Below are positions 30,018-44,381 of a DNA stretch of 64,000 bases, in pieces. Every line of letters begins with the position of its first letter. Position 1 is the stretch's first letter. The stretch is from Cherax quadricarinatus (taxonomy: Eukaryota; Arthropoda; Malacostraca; Decapoda; Parastacidae). The translations under genes and the position numbers were made by a program. A model generated the notes under the pieces. The model made no database searches, was not told the origin of the DNA, and was given only the letters and a program-made list of their open reading frames with translations. The stretch is taken from NCBI RefSeq assembly GCF_038502225.1, contig NC_091340.1, positions 30,798,119 through 30,862,118 on the forward strand, read 5' to 3'.

Positions 30018-32347
30018 CACCTAGTTGAGGTTGCAGGGATCGATACCAAGCTCCTGGCCCCGCCTCTTCACTGGTCGCTACTAGGTCACTCTCCCTGAAC
30101 CTTGAGCTCTATCATACCTCTGCTTAAAGCTATGTATGGACCCTGCCTCCACTACATCGCTTACCAAGCTATTCCACTTCCTGACTACTCTGTGGCTGAA
30201 GTAATACTTCCTAACATCCCTTTGATTCATCTGTGTCTTCAACTTCCAACTGTGTCCCCTTGTTGCTGTGTCCCATCTCTGAAACATCCTGTCTTTGTCC
30301 ACTTTGTCAATTCCTCTCAGTATTTTGTATGTCGTTATCATGTCCCCCGTAGCTCTCCTGTCATCCAGTGTCGTCAGGTTAATTTCCCTTAACCTCTACT
30401 CGTAGGACATACCTCTTAGCTTTGGGACTAGTCTTGTTGCAAACCTTTGCACTTTCTCTAGTTTCTTTACGTGCTTGGCTAGGTGTGGGTTCCAAACTGT
30501 TTCCGCATACTCCAATATGGGCCTAACGTACACGGTGTACAGGGTCCTGAACGATTTCTTATTGAGATGTCGGAATGCTGTTCTGAGGTTTGCTAGGCGC
30601 CCATATGCTGCAGCAGTTATTTGGTTGATGTGCGCTTCAGGAGATGTGCCTGGTGTTATACCCACCCCAAGATCTTTTTTCTTGAGTGAGGTTTGTAGTC
30701 TCTGGCCCCCTAGACTGTACTCCGTCTGCGGTCTTCTTTGCCCTTCCCCAATCTTCATGACTTTGCACTTGGTGCGGTTGAGCTCCAGGAGCCAATTGCT
30801 GGACCAGGTCTGCAGCCTGTCCAGATCCCTTTGTAGTTCTGCCTGGTCTTTGATCAAATGAATTCTCCTCATCAACTTCACGTCATCTGCAAACAGGGAC
30901 ACTTTGGAGTCTATTCCGTCTGTCATGTCGTTCACAAATACCAGAAACAGCACTGGTCCTAGGACTGACCCCTGTGGGACCCCGCTGGTCACAGCTGCCC
31001 ACTCTGACACCTTGCCACGTACCATGACTCGCTGCTGTCTTCCTGACAAGTATTCCCTAATCCATTGTAGTGCCTTCCCTGTTATCCCTGCTTGGTCCTC
31101 CAGTTTTTGCACTAATATTTCGTGTGGAACTTTGTCAAACGCCTTCTTGCAGTCCAAGAAAATGCAATCCACCCACCCCTGTCTCTCTTGTCTTACTGCT
31201 GTCACCATGTCATAGAACTCCAGTAGGTTTGTGACACAGGATTTCCCGTCCCTGAAACCATGTTGGCTGCTGTTGATGAGATCATTCCTTTCTAGGTGTT
31301 CCACCACTCTTCTCCTGATAATCCTCTCCATGACTTTGCATACTATACATGTCAGTGACACTGGTCTGTAGTTTAGTGCTTCATGTCTGTCTCCTTTTTT
31401 AAAGATTGGGATTACATTTGCTGTCTTCCATGCCTCAGGCAATCTTCCTGTTTCGATAGATGTATTGAATATTGTTGTTAGGGGTACACATAGCGCCTCT
31501 GCTCCCTCTCTCAGGACCCATGGAGAGATGTTATCCGGCCCCATTGCCTTTGAGGTATCTAGCTCACTCAGAAGCCTCTTCACTTCTTCCTCGGTTGTGT
31601 GTACTGTGTCCAGCACTTGGTGGTGTGCCCCACCTCTCCGTCTTTCTGGAGCCCCTTCTGTCTCCTCTGTGAACACTTCTTTGAATCTCTAGTTGAGTTC
31701 CTCACATACTTCACGGTCATTTCTTGTTGTCTCTCCTCCTTCCTTCCTTAGCCTGATTACCTGGTCCTTGACTGTTGTTTTCCTCCTGTTGTGGCTGTAT
31801 AACAGTTTCGGGTCAGATTTGGCTTTTGCTGATATGTCGTTGTCATATTGTCGTTGGGCCTCCCTTCTTATCTGTGCATATTCATTTCTGGCTCTACGAC
31901 TGCTCTCCTTATTCTCCAGGGTCCTTTGCCTTCTATATTTCTTCCATTTCCTAGCACACTTGGTTTTTGCCTCCCTGCACCTTTGGGTGAACCATGGACT
32001 CTTCCTGGCTTTTTCATTATTCCTGTTACACTTGGGTACAAACCTCTCCTCAGCCTCCTTGCACATTGTTGCTGCATATTCCATCATCTCATTAACTGGC
32101 TTCCCTGTCAGTTCTCTGTCCCAGTGAACCCCTTTCAGGAAGTTCCCCATTCCTGTGTAGTCCTCTCTCTTATAGTTTGGCTTCATTCGTCCTGGCCTTC
32201 CTGCTTCCCCCTCCACTTGTAGCTGTTCTGTGTATTCGAAGCTTAAAAACCACATGATCGCTGGCCCCAAGGGGTCTTTCATATGTGATGTCCTCAATAT
32301 CTGCACTACTCAAGGTGAATACTAAGTCCAGTCTTGCTGGTTCATCC
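30014..32347 (-). pseudogene. F1 LINE subfamily copy, RT and linker, broken
   Basis: Minus-strand F1 copy with one tail unit (TACTCACCTAGTTGAGG on the plus strand). Frames 32306-31689, 31676-30396 and 30341-30081 are one coding region split by single stops: TAG in place of Glu at 30396-30398 and TAG at 31688-31690. RT motifs: NYRPVSLTC, QHGFRDGKSC, FLDCKKAFDKVPHE, SGVPQGSVLGP and SLFADDVKLM, all catalytic residues intact. Sequence details (YLSGRQQR, GTSPEAHINQ, tail with CTAGTTGAGG) group it with the plus-strand copy at 60558-61855 rather than with its neighbours. Upstream it is cut at 32347 by a Penelope-like fragment, with loss of the middle of the endonuclease. Confidence 0.88.
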
Positions 32348-32518
32348 AACTCAAGGTTGAGGGACTGATTACCTCATTCTCCTCCTGTTCTTCAAGTTTC
32401 TCCTACGTATGGACTGATGAAGCCACTGTGTGGCGAAACGTTTCCTCAATAAAGATACCCAAGAGTTGCACATGTGTCTAATTTATCAACATGTCGGTTC
32501 TCTGAACCATCCATCTAC
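32348..32518 (+). mobile_element. Penelope-like terminal fragment inside F1
   Basis: About 170 bp carrying a terminal unit of a Penelope-like element: GGGACTGATTACCTC region, hammerhead core at 32414-32439, AATAAAGATACCC, and the terminal hairpin GTCGGTTCTCTGAACC at 32493-32508. It replaces about 0.46 kb of F1 endonuclease sequence instead of simply interrupting it. The related minus-strand end is at 62565-62700. Confidence 0.78.
32414..32439 (+). ncRNA. Hammerhead ribozyme core, canonical
   Basis: CTGATGA, A, stem GCCAC-TGT-GTGGC, GAAAC. It is the most canonical hammerhead core in the window: consensus CTGATGA, a perfect 5-bp stem II and GAAA. Confidence 0.75.
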
Positions 32519-33000
<482 letters not shown>

Positions 33001-33073
33001 GTACTCACCTATTTGTACTCACCTATTTGTGGTTGCAGGGGTCGATTCACAGCTCCTGGCCCCGCCTCTTCGC
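33001..33073 (-). mobile_element. F1 3'-end microcopy
   Basis: Two tail units plus about 40 bp of 3' UTR, truncated at CCTCTTCGC, with (GT)n on both sides (32879-33000 and 33074-33204). Confidence 0.9.
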
Positions 33074-33122
33074 TGTGTGTGTGTGTGTGTGTATCTGTGC
33101 CTGTGTGTGTTTGTGTGTGTGT

Positions 33123-33181
<59 letters not shown>

Positions 33182-33204
33182 CGTGTTTGTGTTTGTGTGT
33201 GTGG
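33074..33204. repeat. (GT)n microsatellite
   Basis: GT run with TCTGTGCCTGTG and TTTGTG interruptions on the truncated side of the F1 microcopy. Confidence 0.96.
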
Positions 33205-33322
33205 TCTTTACAGCCTCCATCTGAACTTTCATGACCTGAGGATAATTCTTCAGGTTGTGTCACAAACAAGGCTTTTAGCCTGATTACACAAGTCTGAATA
33301 GCCTTTCCTCTTGTAAGACTTT

Positions 33323-33325
<3 letters not shown>
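33205..33325. other. Unique spacer at the orientation switch
   Basis: About 120 bp of non-repetitive sequence. Left of it F1 copies and GT runs are minus-oriented; right of it the microsatellite is (AC)n and F1 is plus-oriented. No feature recognised. Confidence 0.6.
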
Positions 33326-33530
<205 letters not shown>

Positions 33531-36321
33531 CCTCCCCCCTTCATCATAAACTCCACTTTCACAGCATCCTCCCTTGGTATCCTGCCAGCTCTCCCACTCC
33601 CCAACCTCCTACAAAACGCCAAGAATACAGTACTGGAAAAGAAGTGGAAGGTATGGCACGCTAATGGATAATGAATAACAAATAAGTATGAGAAGCGTCA
33701 CAAAAGTATTACGGAGGCAATCCCAGACATCATAGCATTCACGCAAACAAAGCTCATGGGAATGATAACAGATGAAATGTTTCCAACTGGATATCACATC
33801 CTGAGGAAAGTCAGTGGACCAGAGGGAGAATATGAATTTCACTGCTCATCAAAAACCAGTGGAGTTTTGAGGAAATTGAAAGAATGGACAGAACAGAAGC
33901 AAGGTACTATATAGTATGAACACTTCAGACAGGGGGTCCTGAGGTGGTGATTGCAGTGATGTACAACCTGTCGTAGAATAACAGGATGCCAAGACAAGAA
34001 TATGATAAGAGCAACAGAGCAATGGTGGACACACCAGCTGAGGTAGCCAGAAGGGCCCATGTGGGTAGGGCAAAAAATTACTCATTGTGATTTCCATCAC
34101 AACGAGCCACACTGGGGGTCATAAAGATGGAATGCTAGGGTGATGGAGGTGATACTGGAAAACCTCGTGCATCAAAATGTTAGGGACACTACCAAAGAGG
34201 AGAGCAGAGGATGAACCAGCAAGACGGACCTCATATTCCCCTCAAGTAGTTCAGACATTGAGGACATTACACATGAAAGGCCCCTTGGAGCTAGTGATCA
34301 CGTGGTCTTGAGCTTCGAATAGAATGAAGCAGCACTTGCAGGACGGGAGAAGCTAAAGTATAAAAGAGGGGACTACAAAGGCATTAGGAATTTCCTGTAT
34401 GAGGTACAGTGGGAAAGAAAACTGGTGGAAAAAACAATAAATGAAATGATAGAATTTGTGACTACAAAATGCAGAGGCAGAAGAGAGGCTCATAGCCAAG
34501 GGACAACAGAAACATTGAGAGGACCAGAACTAACCCTTAGTTCAGCCGAAGGTGTAGAGAAGGCAAAGCTAATTGCGCTAGAGAATGGTAAGAAATATAT
34601 AGAGAAAACAAGAGGATCCAAGAAAATAAGGAGATTAGCCAGAGAGCCAGAAACGAATATGCATGGATATGGAGGGAGGCCCTGGAAGTACGAGAATGAA
34701 ATTGTATCGAAAGTCAGATCTGACCCAAAGCTATTGTACAGCCACATCGGGAGGATACCAACAGTCAAGGACCAGGTAATCAGGGGGAGGAAGGAAGGAG
34801 GGAAGATCACAAGAAACGACACAGAACTATATGAAAAGCTATGCACGAGATTTAAGGAAGTGTTTTCAATGGACACAAAAAGGACTCCAGCAAACCGAGA
34901 TGGAAGGGTACACCACCAAAAGTACACCACCAAGGGTACACCACCAAGGGTACACCACCAAGGGTACACCACCAAGGGTACACCACCAAGGGTGCACCAC
35001 CAAGGGTACACCTCCAGGGGTACACCACCAAGGGTACGCCACCAAGGGTACACCACCAAGGGTACACCACCAAGGGTACATACAAATGGGGAGGAGGTGA
35101 AGAAGTTGTTAAGTGAGCTAAATACCTCAAGGCAGTGGGACGGGACAACATCTCTTTGTGGGTCTTGAGCGAGGGAGAGAAAGCTCTGTATGTTCCAGTG
35201 GAAACAATCTTCAACACATCTATCAAAATAGGGCAACTTCCTGAGGTATGAAAGACAGCAAATGTAGTCCCAGTCTTTAAGAAACAGACAATATTAAACT
35301 ACAGACCAGTGTTACTGGTATGGAGAAGCTGTTGGGGCACTTAGAAAGGAATGAACTTATACACGATAATCAGCACGGTTTCAGTGAAGGGAAATCCTAT
35401 TTCACAAACCTACAGAATTAAAGCGGGAGAAAGAGAGAGAGAAGGGGGGGGGGTGGATAGACTGCATTTTCTTGGACTGTAAGAAGGCTCTCGACACAGT
35501 TCCTCATAAGAGATTAGTGCATAAGCTAGAGGAGCAGACAAGAATAACAGGAAAAGCGCTGAAATGGATCAGAGAATAACTGACAGAAAGGAAACGGGTC
35601 ATGGTACGTGACGAGGTGTCAGAGTGGGCACCTGTGACGACCTGGGTTCCACAAGGGTCAGTCTTAGGGCCTGTGCTGTTTCTGGTATATGTGAACGACA
35701 TGACGGAAAGGATAGATTCAGAAGTGTCCCTGTTTGTAGACGATGTGAATCTAATGCGGAGAATTCAAGTGGATGAGGATCAGGTAGGACATCAAAGGGA
35801 TCTGGACAGGCTGCTGACCTAGTCCAACAACTGGCTCCTGCAAAGCCACGAAGATTGGGGAAAGCAAAGAAGACTACAGACAGAGTACAGGTTGGGGGAG
35901 ACCAAGGACTACAAACTTCATTCAAGGAAAAAGATCTTGGGATGAGTATTTTATTGAGCACATCTCCTGAGGCGCACATCAACCAAATAACTGCTGCAGC
36001 ATATGGGCGCCTGGAAACCTAAGAATAGGATTTCGACACCAAGGTGAGGAATCGTTCAGGACTCTGTACACCGTGTACGTCAGCCCCATATTGGAATATG
36101 CAGCACCAGTATGGATATTAGGAAGTATTTCTTCAGTCATAGAGTTATCAGGAAGTGGAACGGTCTGGAGAGTGATGTAGCGGTGGCAGGATCCATACAT
36201 AGCTTAAAGAAGAGGTATGATAAAGCTCATGGAGCAGGGAGAGAGAGGACCTAGTAACTACCAGCGAAAAGGCGGGCTAGGAGCGATGAATTAACTCCTA
36301 CAACCACAATTTAGGTGAATA
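33531..36321 (+). pseudogene. F1 LINE, plus strand, old decayed copy
   Basis: Older F1 copy covering EN to tail (TTAGGTGAATAC at 36310-36321). Pieces: EN start (LEKKWKVWHANG, about 33633), IAFTQTKL, a GDFN region lost near 34090, SDHVV near 34295; linker 34425-34905; a 14-bp array at 34905-35080; RT NYRPV near 35300, QHGFSEGKS near 35373, FLDCKKALDTVPHKR (AFD changed to ALD) near 35475, WVPQGSVLGP near 35645, and SLFVDDVNLM (FADD changed to FVDD) near 35730. Many frameshifts and deletions follow (for example about 36115). It is clearly non-functional and more diverged than the minus-strand copies. Confidence 0.85.
34905..35082 (+). repeat. 14-bp minisatellite inside F1 linker
   Basis: About twelve units of GGTACACCACCAAG with few substitutions. 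It lies in the F1 ORF2 linker just after the FKEVFSM segment and before EEVKKLLSELN, so it expanded within LINE coding sequence. Three units make 42 bp and an artificial 14-residue peptide repeat. Confidence 0.93.
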
Positions 36322-36498
<177 letters not shown>

Positions 36499-36588
36499 AT
36501 ACCTAGTAGCGACCAGTGATGAGGCGGGACCAGGAGCTGAGTCTCGACCCTTGCAACCACAATTAGGTGAGTATAATTAGGTGAGTAC
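36499..36588 (+). mobile_element. F1 3'-end microcopy, plus strand
   Basis: About 55 bp of 3' UTR (from ACCTAGTAGCGACC) and two tail units (AATTAGGTGAGTA). (AC)n lies before it and ACACAC/ACAA repeats follow. Confidence 0.9.
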
Positions 36589-36607
36589 ACACACAAACAC
36601 ACACAAA

Positions 36608-36880
<273 letters not shown>

Positions 36881-39800
36881 GTCCTCGTTAAGATAATGTT
36901 GGTTGGTCCTCGTTAAGATAATGTTGGTTGGTCCTCGTTAAGATAATGTTGGTTGGTCCTCGTTAAGATAATGTTGGTTGGTCCTCGTTAAGATAATGTT
37001 GGTTGGTCCTCGTTAAGATAATGTTGGTTGGTCCTCGTTAAGATAATGTTGGTTGGTCCTCGTTAAGATAATGTTGGTTGGTCCTCGTTAAGATAATGTT
37101 GGTTGGTCCTCGTTAAGATAATGTTGGCTGGTCCTCGTTAAGATAATGGTGGTTGGTCCTCGTTAAGATAATGTTGGTTGGTCCTCGTTAAGATAATGTT
37201 GGTTGGTCCTCGTTAAGATAATGTTGGTTGGTCCTCGTTAAGATAATGTTGGTTGGTCCTCGTTAAGATAATGTTGGTTGGCCCTCGTTAAGATAATGTT
37301 GGTTGGTCCTCGTTAAGATAATGTTGGTTGGTCCTCGTTAAGATAATGGTGGTTGGTCCTCGTTAAGATAATGTTGGTTGGTCCTCGTTAAGATAATGTT
37401 GGTTGGTCCTCGTTAAGATAATGTTGGTCCTCGTTAAGATAATGTTGGTTGGTCCTCGTTAAGATAATGTTGGTTGGTACTCGTTAAGATAATGTTGGTT
37501 GGTCCTCGTTAAGATAATGTTGGTCCTCGTTAAGATAATGTTGGTTGGTCCTCGTTAAGATAATGTTGGTTGGTCCTCGTTAAGATAAAGTTGGTTGGTC
37601 CTCGTTAAGATAATGTTGGTCCTCGTTAAGATAATGTTGGTTGGTCCTCGTTAAGATAATGTTGGTTGGTCCTCGTTAAGATAATGTTGGTTGGTCCTCG
37701 TTAAGATAATGTTGGTTGGTCCTCGTTAAGATAATGTTGGTTGGTCCTCGCTAAGATAATGTTGGTTGGTCCTCGTTAAGATAATGTTGGTTGGTCCTCG
37801 TTAAGATAATGTTGGTTGGTCCTCGTTAAGATAATGGTGGTTGGTCCTCGTTAAGAAAATGTTGGTTGGTCCTCGTTAAGATAATGTTGGTTGGTCCTCG
37901 TTAAGATAATGTTGGTTGGTTCTCGTTAAGATAATGTTGGTTGGTCCTCGTTAAGATAATGTTGGTTGGTCCTCGTTAAGATAATGTTGGTTGGTCCTCG
38001 TTAAGATAATGTTGGTTGGTCCTCGTTAAGATAATGTTGGTTGGTCCTCGTTAAGATAATGTTGGTCCTCGATAAGATAATGTTGGTTGGTCCTCGTTAA
38101 GATAATGTTGGTTGGTCCTCGTTAAGATAATGTTGGTTGGTCCTCGTTAAGATAATGTTGGTCCTCGTTAAGATAATGTTGGTTGGTCCTCGTTAAGATA
38201 ATGTTGGTTGGTCCTCGTTAAGATAATGTTGGTTGGTCCTCGTTAAGATAATGTTGGTTGGTCCTCGTTAAGATAATGTTGGTTGGTCCTCGTTAAGATA
38301 ATGTTGGTTGGTCCTCGTTAAGATAATGTTGGTTGGTCCTCGTTAAGATAATGGTGGTTGGTCCTCGTTAAGATAATGTTGGTTGGTCCTCGTTAAGATA
38401 ATGTTGGTTGGTCCTCGTTAAGATAATGTTGGTTGGTCCTCGTTAAGATAATGTTGGTTGGTACTCGTTAAGATAATGTTGGTTGGTGCTCGTTAAGATA
38501 ATGTTGGTTGGTCCTCGTTAAGATAATGTTGGTTGGTCCTCGTTAAGATAATGTTGGTTGGTCCTCGTTAAGATAATGTTGGTTGGTCCTCGTTAAGATA
38601 ATGTTGGTTGGTCCTCGTTAAGATAATGTTGGTTGGTCCTCGTTAAGATAATGTTGGCTGGTCCTCGTTAAGATAATGTTGGTTGGTCCTCGTTAAGATA
38701 ATGTTGGTTGGTCCTCGTTAAGATAATGTTGGCTGGTCCTCGTTAAGATAATGTTGGTTGGTCCTCGTTAAGATAATGTTGGTTGGTCCTCGTTAAGATA
38801 ATGTTGGTTGGTCCTCGTTAAGATAATGTTGGTTGGTCCTCGTTAAGATAATGTTGGCTGGTCCTCGTTAAGATAATGTTGGTTGGTCCTCGTTAAGATA
38901 ATGTTGGTTGGTCCTCGTTAAGATAATGTTGGTTGGTCCTCGTTAAGATAACGTTGGTTGGTCCTCGTTAAGATAATGTTGGTTGGTCCTCGTTAAGATA
39001 ATGTTGGTTGGTCCTCGTTAAGATAATGTTGGTTGGTCCTCGTTAAGATAATGTTGGTTGGTCCTCGTTAAGATAATGTTGGCTGGTCCTCGTTAAGATA
39101 ATGTTGGTTGGTCCTCGTTAAGATAATGTTCGTTGGTCCTCGTTAAGATAATGTTGGCTGGTCCTCGTTAAGATAATGTTGGCTGGTCCTCGTTAAGATA
39201 ATGTTGGTTGGTCCTCGTTAAGATAATGTTGGTTGGTCCTCGTTAAGATAATGTTGGTTGGTCTTCGTTAAGATAATGTTGGTTGGTCCTCGTTAAGATA
39301 ATGTTGGTTGGTCCTCGTTAAGATAATGTTGGTTGGTCCTCGTTAAGATAATGTTGGCTTGTCCTCGTTAAGATAATGTTGGTTGGTCCTCGTTAAGATA
39401 ATGTTGGTTGGTCCTCGTTAAGATAATGTTGGTTGGTCCTCGTTAAGATAATGTTGGCTGGTCCTCGTTAAGATAATGTTGGTTGGTCCTCGTTAAGATA
39501 ATGTTGGTTGGTCCTCGTTAAGATAATGTTGGTTGGTCCTCGTTAAGATAATGTTGGTTGGTCCTCGTTAAGATAATGTTGGTTGGTCCTCGTTAAGATA
39601 ATGTTTTTTGGTCCTCGTTAAGATAATGTTGGTTGGTCCTCGTTAAGATAATGTTGGTTGGTCCTCGTTAAGATAATGTTGGGTGGTCCTCGTTAAGATA
39701 ATGTTGGTTGGTCCTCGTTAAGATAATGTTGGTTGGTCATCGTTAAGATAATGTTGGTTGGTCCTCGTTAAGATAATGTTGGTTGGTCCTCGTTAAGATA

Positions 39801-42800
39801 ATGTTGGTTGGTCCTCGTTATGATAATGTTGGTTGGTCCTCGTTAAGATAATGTTGGTTGGTCCTCGTTAAGATAATGTTGGTTGGTCCTCGTTAAGATA
39901 ATGTTGGTTGGTCCTCGTTAGGATAATGTTGGTTGGTCCTCGTTAAGATAATGTTGGTTGGTCCTCGGTAAGATAATGTTGGTCCTCGTTAAGATAATGT
40001 TGGTTGGTCCTCGTTATGATAATGTTGGTTGGTCCTCGTTAAGATAATGTTGGTTGGTTCTCGTTAAGATAATGTTGGTTGGTCCTCGTTAAGATAATGT
40101 TGGTTGGTCCTCGTTAAGATAATGTTGGTTGGTCCTCGTTAAGATAATGTTGGTTGGTCCTCGTTAAGATAATGTTGGTTGGTCCTCGTTAAGATAATGT
40201 TGGTTGGTCCTCGTTAAGATAATGTTGGTTGGTCCTCGTTAAGATAATGTTGGTTGGTCCTCGTTAAGATAATGTTGGTTGGTCCTCGTTAAGATAATGT
40301 TGGTTGGTCCTCGTTAAGATAATGTTGGTTGGTCCTCGTTAAGATAATGTTGGTTGGTCCTCGTTAAGATAATGTTGGTTGGTCCTCGTTAAGATAATGT
40401 TGGTTGGTCCTCGTTAAGATAATGTTGGTTGGTCCTCGTTAAGATAATGTTGGTTGGTCCTCGTTAAGATAATGTTGGTTGGTCCTCGTTAAGATAATGT
40501 TGGTTGGTCCTCGTTAAGATAATGTTGGTTGGTCCTCGTTAAGATAATGTTGGTTGGTCCTCGTTAAGATAATGTTGGTTGGTCCTCGTTAAGATAATGT
40601 TGGTTGGTCCTCGTTAAGATAATGTTGGTTGGTCCTCGTTAAGATAATGTTGGTTGGTCCTCGTTAAGATAATGTTGGTTGGTCCTCGTTAAGATAATGT
40701 TGGTTGGTCCTCGTTAAGATAATGTTGGTTGGTCCTCGTTAAGATAATGTTGGTTGGTCCTCGTTAAGATAATGTTGGTTGGTCCTCGTTAAGATAATGT
40801 TGGTTGGTCCTCGTTAAGATAATGTTGGTTGGTCCTCGTTAAGATAATGTTGGTTGGTCCTCGTTAAGATAATGTTGGTTGGTCCTCGTTAAGATAATGT
40901 TGGTTGGTCCTCGTTAAGATAATGTTGGTTGGTCCTCGTTAAGATAATGTTGGTTGGTCCTCGTTAAGATAATGTTGGTTGGTCCTCGTTAAGATAATGT
41001 TGGTTGGTCCTCGTTAAGATAATGTTGGTTGGTCCTCGTTAAGATAATGTTGGTTGGTCCTCGTTAAGATAATGTTGGTTGGTCCTCGTTAAGATAATGT
41101 TGGTTGGTCCTCGTTAAGATAATGTTGGTTGGTCCTCGTTAAGATAATGTTGGTTGGTCCTCGTTAAGATAATGTTGGTTGGTCCTCGTTAAGATAATGT
41201 TGGTTGGTCCTCGTTAAGATAATGTTGGTTGGTCCTCGTTAAGATAATGTTGGTTGGTCCTCGTTAAGATAATGTTGGTTGGTCCTCGTTAAGATAATGT
41301 TGGTTGGTCCTCGTTAAGATAATGTTGGTTGGTCCTCGTTAAGATAATGTTGGTTGGTCCTCGTTAAGATAATGTTGGTTGGTCCTCGTTATGATAATGT
41401 TGGTTGGTCCTCGTTAAGATAATGTTGGTTGGTCCTCGTTAAGATAATGTTGGTCCTCGTTAAGATAATGTTGGTTGGTCCTCGTTAAGATAATGTTGGT
41501 TGGTCCTCGTTAAGATAATGTTGGTTGGTCCTCGTTGGTTGGTCCTCGTTAAGATAATGTTGGTTGGTCCTCGTTAAGATAATGTTGGTTGGTCCTCGTT
41601 AAGATAATGTTGGTTGGTCCTCGTTAAGATAATGTTGGTTGGTCCTCGTTAAGATAATGTTGGTTGGTCCTCGTTAAGATAATGTTGGTTGGTCCTCGTT
41701 AAGATAATGTTGGTTGGTCCTCGTTAAGATAATGTTGGTTGGTCCTCGTTAAGATAATGTTGGTTGGTCCTCGTTAAGATAATGTTGGTTGGTCCTCGTT
41801 AAGATAATGTTGGTTGGTCCTCGTTAAGATAATGTTGGTTGGTCCTCGTTAAGATAATGTTGGTTGGTCCTCGTTAAGATAATGTTGGTTGGTCCTCGTT
41901 AAGATAATGTTGGTTGGTCCTCGTTAAGATAATGTTGGTTGGTCCTCGTTAAGATAATGTTGGTTGGTCCTCGTTAAGATAATGTTGGTTGGTCCTCGTT
42001 AAGATAATGTTGGTTGGTCCTCGTTAAGATAATGTTGGTTGGTCCTCGTTAAGATAATGTTGGTTGGTCCTCGTTCAGATAATCGTTAAGGTTGGTCCTC
42101 GTTAAGATAAAGTTGGTTGTTCCTCGTTAAGATAATGTTGGTTGGTCCTCGTTAAGATAATGTTGGTTGGTCCTCGTTAAGATAATGTTGGTTGGTCCTC
42201 GTTAAGATAATGTTGGTTGGTCCTCGTTAAGATAATGTTGGTTGGTCCTCGTTAAGATAATGTTGGTTGGTCCTCGTTAAGATAATGTTGGTTGGTCCTC
42301 GTTAAGATAATGTTGGTTGGTCCTCGTTAAGATAATGTTGGTTGGTCCTCGTTAAGATAATGTTGGTTGGTCCTCGTTAAGATAATGTTGGTTGGTCCTC
42401 GTTAAGATAATGATAATGGTGGTTGGTCCTCGTTAAGATAATGTTGGTTGGTCCTCGTTAAGATAATGTTGGTTGGTCCTCGTTAAGATAATGTTGGTTG
42501 GTCCTCGTTAAGATAATGTTGGTTGGTCCTCGTTAAGATAATGTTGGTTGGTCCTCGTTAAGATAATGTTGGTTGGTCCTCGTTAAGATAATGTTGGTTG
42601 GTCCTCGTTAAGATAATGTTGGTTGGTCCTCGTTAAGATAATGTTGGTTGGTCCTCGTTAAGATAATGTTGGTTGGTCCTCGTTAAGATAATGTTGGTTG
42701 GTCCTCGTTAAGATAATGTTGGTTGGTCCTCGTTAAGATAATGTTGGTTGGTCCTCGTTAAGATAATGTTGGTTGGTCCTCGTTAAGATAATGTTGGTTG

Positions 42801-44381
42801 GTCCTCGTTAAGATAATGTTGGTTGGTCCTCGTTAAGATAATGTTGGTTGGTCCTCGTTAAGATAATGTTGGTTGGTCCTCGTTAAGATAATGTTGGTTG
42901 GTCCTCGTTAAGATAATGTTGGTTGGTCCTCGTTAAGATAATGTTGGTTGGTCCTCGTTAAGATAATGTTGGTTGGTCCTCGTTAAGATAATGTTGGTTG
43001 GTCCTCGTTAAGATAATGTTGGTTGGTCCTCGTTAAGATAATGTTGGTTGGTCCTCGTTAAGATAATGTTGGTTGGTCCTCGTTAAGATAATGTTGGTCC
43101 TCGTTAAGATAATGTTGGTTGGTCCTCGTTAAGATAATGTTGGTTGGTCCTCGTTAAGATAATGTTGGTCCTCGTTAAGATAATGTTGGTTGGTCCTCGT
43201 TAAGATAATGTTGGTTGGTCCTCGTTAAGATAATGTTGGTCCTCGTTAAGATAATGTTGGTTGGTCCTCGTTAAGATAATGTTGGTTGGTCCTCGTTAAG
43301 ATAATGTTGGTCCTCGTTAAGATAATGTTGGTCCTCGTTAAGATAATGTTGGTTGGTCCTCGTTAAGATAATGTTGGTCCTCGTTAAGATAATGTTGGTT
43401 GGTCCTCGTTAAGATAATGTTGGTTGGTCCTCGTTAAGATAATGTTGGTTGGTCCTCGTTAAGATAATGTTGGTTGGTCCTCGTTAAGATAATGTTGGTT
43501 GGTCCTCGTTAAGATAATGTTGGTTGGTCCTCGTTAAGATAATGTTGGTTGGTCCTCGTTAAGATAATGTTGGTTGGTCCTCGTTAAGATAATGTTGGTC
43601 CTCGTTAAGATAATGTTGGTTGGTCCTCGTTAAGATAATGTTGGTTGGTCCTCGTTAAGATAATGTTGGTCCTCGTTAAGATAATGTTGGTTGGTCCTCG
43701 TTAAGATAATGTTGGTTGGTCCTCGTTAAGATAATGTTGGTCCTCGTTAAGATAATGTTGGTTGGTCCTCGTTAAGATAATGTTGGTTGGTCCTCGTTAA
43801 GATAATGTTGGTCCTCGTTAAGATAATGTTGGTTGGTCCTCGTTAAGATAATGTTGGTTGGTCCTCGTTAAGATAATGTTGGTCCTCGTTAAGATAATGT
43901 TGGTTGGTCCTCGTTAAGATAATGTTGGTTGGTCCTCGTTATGATAATGTTGGTTGGTCCTCGTTAAGATAATGTTGGTTGGTCCTCGTTAAGATAATGT
44001 TGGTTGGTCCTCGTTAAGATAATGTTGGTTGGTCCTCGTTAAGATAATGTTGGTTGGTCCTCGTTAAGATAATGTTGGTCCTCGTTAAGATAATGTTGGT
44101 TGGTCCTCGTTAAGATAATGTTGGTTGGTCCTCATTAAGATAATGTTGGTCCTCGTTAAGATAATGTTGGTTGGTCCTCGTTAAGATAATGTTGGTTGGT
44201 CCTCGTTAAGATAATGTTGGTCCTCGTTAAGATAATGTTGGTTGGTCCTCGTTAAGATAATGTTGGTTGGTCCTCGTTAAGATAATGTTGGTCCTCGTTA
44301 AGATAATGTTGGTTGGTCCTCGTTAAGATAATGTTGGTTGGTCCTCGTTAAGATAATGTTGGTCCTCGTTAAGATAATGTT
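36881..44381. repeat. 25-bp satellite array, about 300 units
   Basis: 7.5 kb of a 25-bp unit (for example 40501-40525; core GGTCCTCGTTAAGATAAT). A 21-bp variant lacking one GGTT step occurs from about 37420 onward. Units between about 40090 and 41385 look identical by eye, whereas the left third carries scattered substitutions. From about 43080 to 44380 the pattern becomes mostly 25+25+21 bp, a higher-order period of 71 bp. No open frame of note crosses it. It is not related to the LINEs as far as I can see. Confidence 0.98.
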
